This document shows, one piece after another, positions 47,939 through 58,300 of a stretch of 64,000 nucleotides of DNA. Where the stretch lies: contig CACMQL010000004.1 in assembly GCA_902615835.1 (NCBI GenBank), positions 1 through 64,000 on the forward strand, given 5' to 3'. Each line of letters begins with the position of its first letter. Positions within the stretch are counted from its first letter, which is position 1. The notes beneath the pieces are model-generated. The model was not told where the DNA came from, searched no databases, and was given only the letters and a program-made list of their open reading frames with translations. The translations under genes were made by a program, and so were the position numbers. This DNA comes from an uncultured Verrucomicrobiota bacterium (GTDB taxonomy: Bacteria > Verrucomicrobiota > Verrucomicrobiia > Opitutales > Seribacteraceae).

Positions 47939-49336
47939 ATGAAATTGATATTTGCAAATTTTCTTTTTATTTTTTTGGCAATTTTGGCTTCTGCTAAAAA
48001 AACACCCAATGTGGTAATCATGTTCATGGACGACATGGGCTATGCTGATATCGGTGCATTTGGTGCCAAAGCCTACCCTACCCCAAACCTTGATCGGATG
48101 GCCAAGCAGGGAAGAAAGTTTACTGATTTCTATGTCACTCAGGCGGTCTGCTCGGCATCCCGGGCAGGGCTTTTAACCGGCTGTTATAATGTAAGAATCG
48201 GGATCAATGGAGCCCTGGGGCCCAAGTCTGCATATGGTTTAAACCCGAGTGAGATAACCATCGCGGAAATTTGTAAGCAAAAAGGATACGCTACGGCGTG
48301 TTACGGAAAATGGCACTTGGGACATCATCAGAAATTTTTGCCGATGCAACATGGTTTTGATGATTATTTCGGTCTTCCCTATTCCAATGATATGTGGCCC
48401 TATCACCCGGGTGTGCTTCATCTGCCCATGGAAGAGAGGCTCAAGAGATGGCCCCACCTGCCACTGGTCGAAGGTAATGAAGTGATTAACCCCGAAGTTA
48501 CCGGAAAGGATCAGGAGGAACTTACTAAGGAATACACCCAACGGGCGGTCGACTTCATTGAAAAAAATAAAGGAAAACCTTTTTTTGTCTATCTTCCGCA
48601 CAGCATGGTACATGTGCCACTTTATGTTTCGGATAAATTCAAGGGAAAAAGTGGAGCAGGTTTATTTGGGGATGTGATGATGGAGGTCGACTGGTCAGTC
48701 GGAGAAATCATGAAAGTTCTCCGCAAGCATGATCTGCACAAGAATACCCTGTTTATCTTTACCTCGGACAACGGTCCATGGTTAAACTATGGGGATCATG
48801 CCGGGTCAGCAGCACCATTACGAGAGGGCAAAGGGACCATGTTTGAGGGTGGTTGCCGAGAACCAACGCTTGCCTGGTGGCCGGGGACCATTCCAGCCAA
48901 TTCTGAGTGCAAGGAGCCTGCGATGACGATTGATTTACTGCCAACGATAGCTGAACTCATCGATGCTGATTTACCCAACCACCGTATTGATGGAAAGAAT
49001 ATTTGGCCCCTTTTTATTGGCCATGAAAAGTCTCCCCACGAAGCATATTATTTTTACTACGGCAACCAGCTACAGGCCGTGAGACAGGGAAAGTGGAAAC
49101 TTCATTTCCCCCATGGCTTCCGGACAATGGCCGGTAAACCCGGAGGGACGGGCGGGATTCCAACCAACTATTCCCAGGCAAAAATTGGTTTGTCCCTGTT
49201 CGACCTTCATTCCGATATTGGAGAATCGACCGATATTAAGGATGAATTTCCAAAAATTACCAGCCGCTTAAAGTCGCTGGGAGAAAAATTTAACCGAGAA
49301 CTGCAAAATTCAAAACGGCCGGCCGGCAAAATATAA
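47939..49336 (+). CDS. Sulfatase (Cys-type, S1-like)
   Basis: 'PNVVIMFMDDMGYADIGAFG', signature 'AVCSASRAGLLTG', 'ACYGKWHLGH', 'FTSDNGPWL'. Confidence 0.95.
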   Translation: MKLIFANFLFIFLAILASAKKTPNVVIMFMDDMGYADIGAFGAKAYPTPNLDRMAKQGRKFTDFYVTQAVCSASRAGLLTGCYNVRIGINGALGPKSAYGLNPSEITIAEICKQKGYATACYGKWHLGHHQKFLPMQHGFDDYFGLPYSNDMWPYHPGVLHLPMEERLKRWPHLPLVEGNEVINPEVTGKDQEELTKEYTQRAVDFIEKNKGKPFFVYLPHSMVHVPLYVSDKFKGKSGAGLFGDVMMEVDWSVGEIMKVLRKHDLHKNTLFIFTSDNGPWLNYGDHAGSAAPLREGKGTMFEGGCREPTLAWWPGTIPANSECKEPAMTIDLLPTIAELIDADLPNHRIDGKNIWPLFIGHEKSPHEAYYFYYGNQLQAVRQGKWKLHFPHGFRTMAGKPGGTGGIPTNYSQAKIGLSLFDLHSDIGESTDIKDEFPKITSRLKSLGEKFNRELQNSKRPAGKI

Positions 49337-49373
49337 CTCACCACGGGTTAACTTCCTGACAAAAGCCGTGGGT

Positions 49374-49676
49374 AGAATGATCTTTTCTTTCTTTTCAATG
49401 CTTGTCCTGCTGGGATGCTCTCAAAATCCCGATGACATCATCAGTCAATGGAAAGGTAAAGGCTGGTCCTTTGTGGCAACGCATGGAAAGAAAGGAGAAG
49501 TAAAAAGGACTGGCGTGTTACAAAGTGACAGGGCTCAGGCTGTGGAAGCTGCATGGGTCGAGCATGGAAAAAGGAAAACTAAATTATATCCACAAAGTTC
49601 GCACCATTATGCAGTCCTACGGTTCATCAAGAATGACCAGGATGAATTCGTGGTTGTGATGAAAAAAAGAAAATAA
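49374..49676 (+). CDS. Small hypothetical lipoprotein
   Basis: 'IFSFFSMLVLLGCSQNPDD' lipobox; 102-aa ORF. Confidence 0.55.
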   Translation, partial: RMIFSFFSMLVLLGCSQNPDDIISQWKGKGWSFVATHGKKGEVKRTGVLQSDRAQAVEAAWVEHGKRKTKLYPQSSHHYAVLRFIKNDQDEFVVVMKKRK

Positions 49677-49706
49677 AAAAGGCGATGGATTCCTCCACCG
49701 CCTTTT
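49677..49706. terminator. Bidirectional terminator between the convergent lipoprotein and glutamine synthetase genes
   Basis: AAAAGGCGATGGA-TTCC-TCCACCGCCTTTT. Confidence 0.8.
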
Positions 49707-49727
49707 GAAAGAATTTTAAAACCTAAG

Positions 49728-50744
49728 TTACGCAAGAGCTTCCTTGGTGGTTTTGATAATTGCGGCTGCGATTTTGTAAGGATCGCCGTTTGATGCCGGA
49801 CGACGGTCCTCCAAACGACCTTTCCATCCGTCTTGGATGGTGCCAACCGGAATACGAATGGAAGCACCACGATCAGAAACCCCATAACTGAATTTGTCAA
49901 TGGATTGTGTCTCGTGTAGTCCGGTCAAACGTTGATCATTATCCGCTCCATAAACACTGATGTGACGCTCGATGTTTTTCCCGAATTCTTCACAGATTTT
50001 CTTGAACAACTCTTCACCGCCTTCATCACGCATGGCTCCGTTCGAGAAGTTCGCGTGCATACCGGAACCATTCCAGTCCCCTTTTACCGGCTTAGGATGA
50101 AGATCGATGGCGATATCATAGGTTTCAGCGGTGCGTTCGAGAAGATAACGGGCGAGCCAAATTTGATCTCCAGCACTGGCAGCACCTTTGGCAAAAATTT
50201 GGTATTCCCACTGCCCCATCATTACCTCTGCATTGATACCCTCAACATTAAGGCCAGCCTCAAGACAAATGTGTAAGTGCTCGTCCACCAAGTCTCGTCC
50301 TTTGGTGTTTCGGGCACCCGCTGAAGTGTAGTAGGGACCTTGTGGGCCAGGGTATCCCCCTTTGGGAAAACCCAACGGTAAATCGGTTTCTAAGTCGATG
50401 AGGGTGTATTCCTGCTCAAACCCAAACCAAAAATCATCATCATCGTCATCAATGGTCGCCCGTCCGTTGGATTCATGCGGAGTACCGTCCGGGTTAAGAA
50501 CTTCGCACATGACCAACCATCCGTTACCGCCAAAACGGTCCGGGTCAGGGATAACATGAACGGGCTGCAAGAGACAATCAGAGGAACCGCCTTCAGCCTG
50601 TTCAGTGGATGATCCGTCGAAAGACCATTGCTTAGCGTCTTCAAGCTTACCGCTGAAATCTTCAGCGATCATCGTTTTACCACGAAGGCTTTGGGTGGGT
50701 TTGTACCCATCAAGCCAAATATATTCTAACTTATGTTTACTCAT
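49728..50744 (-). CDS. glnII: Glutamine synthetase, GSII (eukaryotic-like) type
   Basis: 338 aa: 'LEYIWLDGYKPTQSLRGKT', 'WSFDGSSTEQAEGGSSDCLLQPV', 'GDWNGSGMHANFS', 'DRGASIRIP'; short length typical of GSII. Confidence 0.95.
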   Translation of the reverse strand: MSKHKLEYIWLDGYKPTQSLRGKTMIAEDFSGKLEDAKQWSFDGSSTEQAEGGSSDCLLQPVHVIPDPDRFGGNGWLVMCEVLNPDGTPHESNGRATIDDDDDDFWFGFEQEYTLIDLETDLPLGFPKGGYPGPQGPYYTSAGARNTKGRDLVDEHLHICLEAGLNVEGINAEVMMGQWEYQIFAKGAASAGDQIWLARYLLERTAETYDIAIDLHPKPVKGDWNGSGMHANFSNGAMRDEGGEELFKKICEEFGKNIERHISVYGADNDQRLTGLHETQSIDKFSYGVSDRGASIRIPVGTIQDGWKGRLEDRRPASNGDPYKIAAAIIKTTKEALA

Positions 50745-50862
50745 AGTTTGTGTTATAGATTACTGACAAAAAGTCATTAAGAGGTAATCTGAGTATATAA
50801 GCACACGGAGTGCCAAGTTCTTTGAAGAAGATAAAGTGGGAAAAAAATCTGCTACCGATCGG

Positions 50863-51435
50863 CTAGTTGACTTGGGGGTCATCAGGAGCGTCGGCAAGCA
50901 ATTTTAAATCATCCCCCAAACCACCGACTAATTTTTTCCACATTTTGCTCCGCTGATTCATTTCTGAAAACAAATCATGATCTAAGGAAGATACAATCCA
51001 CGAATTTTGATCAAGTTCATTTTCTAATTGACCAGGGGACCAACCGGAATGTCCCAAGAAGCAGGCAATCTTTATTTTCTTATTATCTGTTCTTAGAGAT
51101 TCCGCTTTTTCAAGATCGATGCCAAAATACAACTTAAAAGAAGTGGGAGAATCTAACCATTCCCACGCAGCGACAATAAGTTTATCTTTCTCCACCGGTC
51201 CGCCTTCAAAAACCGGGGTTTGGCCAAAGGAACCTACTTCAAATTGGTTATCCAATTGGGCAAGTGTCTGCCCTAGGGGGCGGTTAAGGATTACTCCAAC
51301 TGTTCCCATGTCATTGGAATGGGCAGAGAGAAAAACAATGGTTTTCGCAAAGTTCGGGTCTCGCAGATTTGGATGGGAAAGCAAGATGCTCCCCGATAGA
51401 CACTGTTTTGTTTGGTATCTTCCGGTTAAATTCAC
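50863..51435 (-). CDS. YqgE/AlgH family protein (UPF0301)
   Basis: 'SGSILLSHPNLRDPNFAKTIVFLSAHSNDMGTVGVILNRPLGQTL', 'FLGHSGWSPGQLENELDQNSWIV'. Confidence 0.94.
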   Translation of the reverse strand: MNLTGRYQTKQCLSGSILLSHPNLRDPNFAKTIVFLSAHSNDMGTVGVILNRPLGQTLAQLDNQFEVGSFGQTPVFEGGPVEKDKLIVAAWEWLDSPTSFKLYFGIDLEKAESLRTDNKKIKIACFLGHSGWSPGQLENELDQNSWIVSSLDHDLFSEMNQRSKMWKKLVGGLGDDLKLLADAPDDPQVN

Positions 51436-51552
51436 GAGGTAAAATTATACTTTTCTAATGTAAAGAAAAATATGCAAGCAAAACTCTCAAAAAGAAACAC
51501 GAATTGATAATTAGTAATTTTATCAAATACAACTTGTTTGAAAAATAAAATT

Positions 51553-51891
51553 TTACGCCTCTACAACCTCTTCCGTTACGACTTCTTTTTTGCTTCGTGA
51601 CTGGTTTTTGGTTTTATTTTCCTTTACGAGAATAATTTCTCCTGGGGATTCTGGTGGAGCAGTCGCTTCGGCATCTCCCCATTGTTCCTCATAGAGAGCT
51701 TTTAAATGAGTGAAAACCTCAATAATTGATTCATCCTCTTCGATTTCGAAGAGTTTTAAAATAAGTTCCTTATTATTATTGAGTTGTAAACGCTTACCAA
51801 GTGTCTCCATGCCTCGATAACTGTTAATAACCTCACGGGCTTCTTCCTGCTTAGCCAATATTCTTTTTGCTTCTCTGTATGTAATGTTCAT
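51553..51891 (-). CDS. Hypothetical protein
   Basis: 'MNITYREAKRILAKQEEAREVINSYRGMETLGKRLQL', acidic/helical. Confidence 0.5.
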   Translation of the reverse strand: MNITYREAKRILAKQEEAREVINSYRGMETLGKRLQLNNNKELILKLFEIEEDESIIEVFTHLKALYEEQWGDAEATAPPESPGEIILVKENKTKNQSRSKKEVVTEEVVEA

Positions 51892-52071
51892 CCGACTTCC
51901 CTTGTTTGTGTATTTATACTCCGGGTAAAACAATTGGGCATCCTCACCTCTGTGTTCCCGTACGTAAGTAGATAGGAAATATGAGGAAAACGTTCGATAA
52001 AAAAGCTAAAAATGTGAATATGTTATTAACTGGAATCCAAACACTTTAGTTTTTAAAGTAGTGTTTCAGAT

Positions 52072-52698
52072 CTACTTTTCCTGAAAAACAACCAAGTTCA
52101 GGCTCAGTAATTTTGAACTTATTTTAAGTTTCATTGACTCAGCTTTTTTCAAATTAATTCCGATTTTCAAACGGTTGTTTTCTTAAATAAGGGTAAGTAC
52201 CAACCCTTTTCGTGCAAAGTTATTCGATTCACCCATAATTAGAGTTCCAGGAATATTCGGGTATATATCTCTACTCCACGATTCAGATTCTGAATCGAGT
52301 AATAAAATAAGCTTGGAACCATTTTTGCCCATTTGATCCTTTGCTTCTTTCAGCGATAGAATATTTTTTACTTCAACACTGAAATTCTTAAGCTTAAATT
52401 CAGTTGTTCGCATCACATTTGATAATCGATCAGTAATTTTGTTTATATCTTTCCCGACGACTAACATTTCTACATTCAAGTGAGAAGCGGGAAGATCAAC
52501 TTCTTGCCAACGAACATGGTTCAATGCACTTAAAATCAATGCGGCTTTCAAATTGGTGATATGATTGGAATCATGATCTGCCCACATTTTTTTGGATCCG
52601 AGCCAGACGAACAGAAAAACAGCAAGTAGTGAAATTAGCCTATCCCACTTTACAGCAGAAAACACTTGCCATGTAGATCTGAATACCGTTTTTCTCAC
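52072..52698 (-). pseudogene. YfiR/DUF4154-like protein interrupted by an in-frame TAA
   Basis: ORF ends 'NNFARKGLVLTLI*' at 52183; reading through the TAA gives 'ENNRLKIGINLKKAESMKLKISSKLLSLNLVVFQEK*', which resembles the normal family C-terminus. Confidence 0.7.
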
Positions 52699-52700
52699 TC

Positions 52701-53557
52701 TTAAAAATCGGTGCTCATATACAAAAGGAACCTCCTCTTAATGCGGGTGAGTTCCACTTCTAAATCTGTATTCATATTCTCCGGATAATCAGGATACAGT
52801 AAATCCTGTCCGAAAAGTCCGACTCGCGATCCCTTCCTGACTTGCAGGATCAGGCAAAGGTTTAATCTCATGTAGTTGCCGATAGGCAATATATTTCATG
52901 AAGATGGTAAAATTCGATCACCGGTAAAGTAAAGATTGTGTATCAGTGTCAAATCATTCTTTGCATGAATCACTGAGGTGAGGGAAGCCATTGATTCATG
53001 GAAATCGGTCTGCCTTTCTCCTTCCTTCTCTCCGAGGGAATAAGAGTAAGATCCATGCAATTCCCAAAAATCATTGTGAATGTAATTGAAGGTTAGCTCA
53101 CCTCCGGCCGAAGTATAATCAAATGCTTCATATGTAGGGAATCCACTAAAAACGGCATCCTTGGGTTGTAGAAGAACAGAGAGAGTTGCCAAAGAAATTT
53201 TTCTGTTGGAGAACCACTGAAGTTACGCATGATCAGAAAATCGTCATAAGCGTTACCACGCGTTACAAACATTCTCCCCACCCCTCGAAAAGAATCAACT
53301 CATTGTAGATGACCTCCATTGAAAAAATCATCTGGACGGGTTGCCGCAATCGAAGCTTGGTTACGCCAATATTCCTCATCGTAGCCGAGCACTCCCTGAA
53401 CTGGTTGTTCAGTCAGTTTATCTAAATCCAGCTTGAGAAGTCTTTTTAATTCAGCCTTTTCTAAATTGGTTAATTCAAGCGCAAAACCAAAAAAGGATGC
53501 AAAAAACAGTGAAAATGCTGCTAAGAGATGCTTTTTAGGTCCAAAAGAATCATCAAT
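52701..53557 (-). pseudogene. TonB-dependent receptor remnant, internally deleted, with frameshift and in-frame stops
   Basis: C-term fragments 'SAGGELTFNYIHNDFWELHGSYSYSLGE', 'IGNYMRLNLCLILQVRKGSRVGLFGQDLLYPDYPE' fit receptor barrel ends; N-term 'HLLAAFSLFFASFFGFALELTNLEKAELKRLLKLDLDKLTEQPV'; in-frame TGA at 52896-52898 and 53300-53302; only about 0.85 kb. Confidence 0.7.
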
Positions 53558-53598
53558 CTAGAGATTGAAAGACAGGCTAGATAAATAGTTTTGTTCTC

Positions 53599-54615
53599 TT
53601 AAGAAACTACCTCAATCATGGACTTCAAAATCGTGTTCCATGTCGATGGATTTTCTAAAGTTTCATTGGAAAACATACATCCATCCCAGCAAATATGCTT
53701 GATCCCACGACTCTCAAAATCTTTGAGCCAATACTGGGAACATCGGGTTATGTCCAACTTGCCATTTGGATCATCCGCGGGGCAATGCTTACCGGTTTTA
53801 TCGTGTGAACCTGCACCATGAACTTCGCCGTCATTTTGGGCGACATGAAAATCGATTGTCCAAGGCCGCAACTTGTCGGTCATTTTTTCGTAGGCAGGCC
53901 AGAATTCTTCGTCCGCATAACCATCGTGTAAAAGAGCATGCTCAGGTGCATTGTATCCCATGAGGTAAAGATAAGTGTGAGCCAAATCTGCCTGAAAACC
54001 AAGGGCATCCGGCATTCCGACTCCCTCCAGAATATCAAGCATATCCTTCCAACTGTGCATGCCAGCCCAGCAGATTTCTCCCTCAGCTGCCAAACGCTCA
54101 CCATGATCGGCGGCGATTATGGCAGCCTCCTTAAATGTCGACACTATGCTAGCAGTGTTGGTGCTTGAATCTTCTCTCCATTTCTCAACCCCGAATTCGG
54201 CGGAATCAATACGAATGACACCTCCCTTACGGGCACCATGTTCATTGAAAACTTTGGCGATACGGCAAGCCATTTTGACCGCGTCAAGAAACTTTCCCTT
54301 TTGTTCATCGGTACCCATCGCAGAATCACCGACTGTTCCTGGCCAGACCGGTGCGACCAAGGAACCAATATCAAACCCCTTATTTATAATCAGATCGGCG
54401 ATTGACTTTAGTTCGTCATCATTTGCTTCTGGGTTGGTGTGAGGAAGAAACAAGAAATAATCGATTCCGTCAAACTTTCGACCGTTGACCTCCGCTGCTG
54501 CGGTAAGATCAAGCATACGCTCCAAACTTATAGGTGGTTCTTGACCATCGTCATCACCTTTGCCCACCAGACCGGGCCACATTGCATTATGAAGTTTGAG
54601 AGAAGAAAAGCTCAT
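53599..54615 (-). CDS. Sugar phosphate isomerase/epimerase (xylose isomerase-like TIM barrel)
   Basis: 338 aa; '[25 protein letters not shown]', '[17 protein letters not shown]', '[13 protein letters not shown]'. Confidence 0.75.
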   Translation of the reverse strand: MSFSSLKLHNAMWPGLVGKGDDDGQEPPISLERMLDLTAAAEVNGRKFDGIDYFLFLPHTNPEANDDELKSIADLIINKGFDIGSLVAPVWPGTVGDSAMGTDEQKGKFLDAVKMACRIAKVFNEHGARKGGVIRIDSAEFGVEKWREDSSTNTASIVSTFKEAAIIAADHGERLAAEGEICWAGMHSWKDMLDILEGVGMPDALGFQADLAHTYLYLMGYNAPEHALLHDGYADEEFWPAYEKMTDKLRPWTIDFHVAQNDGEVHGAGSHDKTGKHCPADDPNGKLDITRCSQYWLKDFESRGIKHICWDGCMFSNETLENPSTWNTILKSMIEVVS

Positions 54616-54752
54616 GATTATTTGTAGGGGTAAAAATTAGGACAATTATTAGAATCGAAAACGAAAGGGTTCTGACAAGAAAAAACTTTGTAAAATTTGT
54701 TCAAACACTTGCATTACTTATCATTTTCCATCTTAATTAAAATTCATACATT

Positions 54753-55268
54753 ATGAAAATTAAATCCCTTACATTCCCTCTATTACTTACAATTCTTTTT
54801 GCTCATTCTCTTTTATCCAAGCCTGCGAGCGGGCCAAGTGCAGGTTTGGAAGAACTTTTCCCCGGTACCCTGCTTGATTCAGAAGGCAAGGAGGTTTCAA
54901 AGGATGCACTGGCAGGTAAAACAGTAGGAATTTATTTCTCAGCCCATTGGTGTCCTCCATGCAGGTCATTCACACCCAACTTGGTAAAATTCCGCGATAA
55001 AAACCAAAAGGATTTCGAAGTGGTCTTTGTAAGTTCGGACTCTTCTCCCAAGGAGCAATTGGATTATATGAAAGAAGCGGATATGAAATGGTATACCCTT
55101 CCTCACCGCTCGGATGAAGCCAATGCCCTAGCGAAAAAGTTCGAAGTCCGGGGAATCCCCTCCCTTGTCATTGTCTCCGAGGAAGGAAAGACCATTACCA
55201 AAAATGGCAGGGGTGATGTTTCCAATAATCCCAAAGGTGCGTTGAAGAGTTGGCAAAAAAAATCATAA
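54753..55268 (+). CDS. Secreted thioredoxin-like (nucleoredoxin/tryparedoxin-like) protein
   Basis: 'VGIYFSAHWCPPCRSFTPNLVKFRDKNQKDFEVVFVSSD' WCPPC site; signal peptide. Confidence 0.92.
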   Translation: MKIKSLTFPLLLTILFAHSLLSKPASGPSAGLEELFPGTLLDSEGKEVSKDALAGKTVGIYFSAHWCPPCRSFTPNLVKFRDKNQKDFEVVFVSSDSSPKEQLDYMKEADMKWYTLPHRSDEANALAKKFEVRGIPSLVIVSEEGKTITKNGRGDVSNNPKGALKSWQKKS

Positions 55269-55349
55269 GCAATCTGTTCACTACTGTTCTCTAAATCACT
55301 TTTCAATTTTTCATCAAATACTAGCTACTTTCGAGTAATTAGTATTTTT

Positions 55350-58300
55350 TTGCTCCTTTCTTTACCGATATTTGGTAACGCTCCAAAAAAGTGGGATCTT
55401 TCTTTTTTATTTCTGCAAGAAGGAGAGATCATTGATGTAAAAATTCCTGCAGGTTCAAGACAAGTGCGAGTTTTGTTCAAACATGAGGAATCACAGGAAT
55501 GGAAAGTTTGGCAAACCAGTCATATTCCGGAGAATGCAAATGGTTCGATCTACTTTCGCGTTCCGCATAATATGCAAAGGAGTAGAGTTCGATTCGAATG
55601 GAATAGATATGACCCTTTGCCCTACTCTTTTTACACTGGCATAAGTGATTTCAGCAACCGGGCAACTGATCCTGCAGAGAGAAATAATTTTCTGGCAAGA
55701 ACTGAATTGACGTTAGACTCATTGACTGAAGATGAAAGTAGTGAAGTCAAGGAATCTGACATCTGGAAAATAATTGGAAACACACTTTATTTTTTTAACC
55801 AAAGACGAGGGCTTCAAATTCTCGAGCTGAGTAATCCTACCGCACCCAAATTTATTGCCAGATACAGGCTGCCCGCATCTGGCGAACAAATGTATGTGAG
55901 TGAAGATGGTGAGTTTATTTTCCTTTTTGTAACTCCGCCCCACCAGGCATGGCCGTACCATTCCAACTTGCAGATCTTGCAGTTCAAGAATGACATCATC
56001 CGTAAAGTCACCGACATAAAATTAGCCGGCGACTACCGTGATAGCAGAGTGGTCGGAGAGACACTTCATATCGTATGCGAAAAATGGGAGAATGAAACTA
56101 CCTCCTGGAATGGATGGAATTTTAATTACTCTACGGTTCTTGCCTCCTTTGATTTAGAAGACCCAAAAGAAGTCGAAAAAATAAGCGAAATCATCCTGGC
56201 GGGAAGCCCACAGGTTACCTACGCGACCAATCAACATCTGGTGGTCGTGACTCGTGACCCAAAGGATTATTACAACGGCCACCTGGCTCGGGTTTTTGAC
56301 TTGAACGACTTTTCAAAAGTACCTCAGGAACTTTCAATCATTCAAGCTGGAGGCAAGATACTCGATAAATTTAAAATCAGGATTAGCGGGGATACGATTA
56401 CCCTGATCTCACAAGCCAATCTAAACAGTAATTGGAATAGTCGGTACTCCCTCCTGGAGAATTTCAATATCAAGACAGGTGAGCTACTGGGTTTACTTGA
56501 ATTAGCTGAAAGGGAAACTCTTTATGCGACAAGATTCGATGGGAATTACGCGTACCTTGTTACCTTTCTGCGGGTCGATCCGCTATTCATTGTGGATCTG
56601 CGGGACCCCTCGAACCCAACCCTTCTTTCTGAATTAATCGTGCCCGGATGGTCAGAATACTTGGAGGTAATGGATGATCAATTGTTTGCCGTGGGAGTGG
56701 AAAACAGCCAGGTTACTGCCTCACTTTTCGATATCTCGGATAAATCAAATCCATTCCTCTCTCAGCGGTTCTACATGGGGGATGAGAATGAATATTCCTG
56801 GAGTGAGGCGAACTACGATGAAAAAGCAATTGGCAAGGTGGCATCGGAAGGTCTCTTTTTTATTCCTTACCAAACTTGGGCGGAAGGAAACCAGCTTAAT
56901 AAACTACAAATCCTGAAGCATGAAAACGGTCGATTGGAAAAGGGAGGTCAGATAGATCATCGGATTGTAGCGAGAAGATCGTTTACGGATGCCACTGGGC
57001 ACTATCTATTCTCGATTTCAGGGGAAGAGCTTGTGGTCAGCAACATCCTCGACACAAAGAATGCCTTTGAAGTTAGACGACTGCCCCTAGCCTGGACGAC
57101 CCAGCGGACGCATATATTCGGGGTAAACAGCCTGCAAATCGAAAGTGCACCCACAAACAATTGGGGTTGGGGCTATATCTCACAAGAGCAAAATGTCACA
57201 CTCCGGCTTACTCCAACAACGGATTTCGATGAACTCCTTTATCAAATCGATGCCGGAGTTGGTAATTTGCTGGGCAGCCTTACTGATGGCAACCTCGCTC
57301 ACCTGGCAATTCATAATCAAGGGAAATTAATTTATAAAATCTTCGAGGTGGATGAAGAGAAAATTAAACTTTTGGCTGAGTCTGAAACGAAGACAACGAA
57401 TTCTCCCTCCCCCACGACCGTTGAAGGTTTCCTGCTCGAAAATAATCAGATCTGCTGGGCAGCCAAAGCTACTTCAGGAACCGATATTTCCCCTTTTCTT
57501 CGGGTATCAACCGGATTTGCATCAGATTTCTACTACCCATACCCCTACAACTCTACTTCCGTACTTGATATTCAAATTTTTTCCTTCGAAACGGGGCTAA
57601 CCAACGCCACCATTGATTTGGAAAGCAATACCAGTTTATTAATCGATGGATCGCAAATGAATGGCCCCTTTAAAGTAGGCAATAAACTTTTGTACGGGGC
57701 CAGCAAAACAGAGGACCATTATGTTAATGACCAAATCATGGCATCAGAGCATGATTCGAGTCTCTACCAGATAGACATTTCCGACAGGCAAAGTCCCATG
57801 ATTGATGCCGCCATTCCCGCACCCGGGGTTTTAACTGGAGCACAACCCAACCAAGGGGCGGATGGAACAGGCTATCTCTATTTTGAAAATCAGGATGTTC
57901 AGTTGGGGAATTATCGCCCCACCCCTCTCCTGTTAGAAAATTCCATAAATTTAAAAGAGTTTGGAAGATCCATGACCGTTTGTGCCTATGATGGTTCCAA
58001 CCTTTATTTTTTGGATGAACTGGACCTCTCACAAACAACCGGTCCCATTGCAATTGATAACGATTTCATATATATTGCACACTCGCGAAGAAATGAGAAA
58101 GGAGTGGATGCCTTCCGGGTCCAGGAAAATGGATCTCTTCTGCGAATCGATAGTCTCTTTGCTTCCCACTATATTCAGGAGCTGCTTACCGAAGAAACCA
58201 TTCTTCTCGGGAAAAGCATAGCAGGTATTCATACCAGCCAGCAGTTATTGGAATGGCCTACGCATACCCTGTCAGGAAACTTTTATTTAAACTTAAAAAA

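Noticed and set aside
54119-54442. 107-aa plus-strand ORF
   Set aside because: Antisense to the sugar isomerase/epimerase gene.
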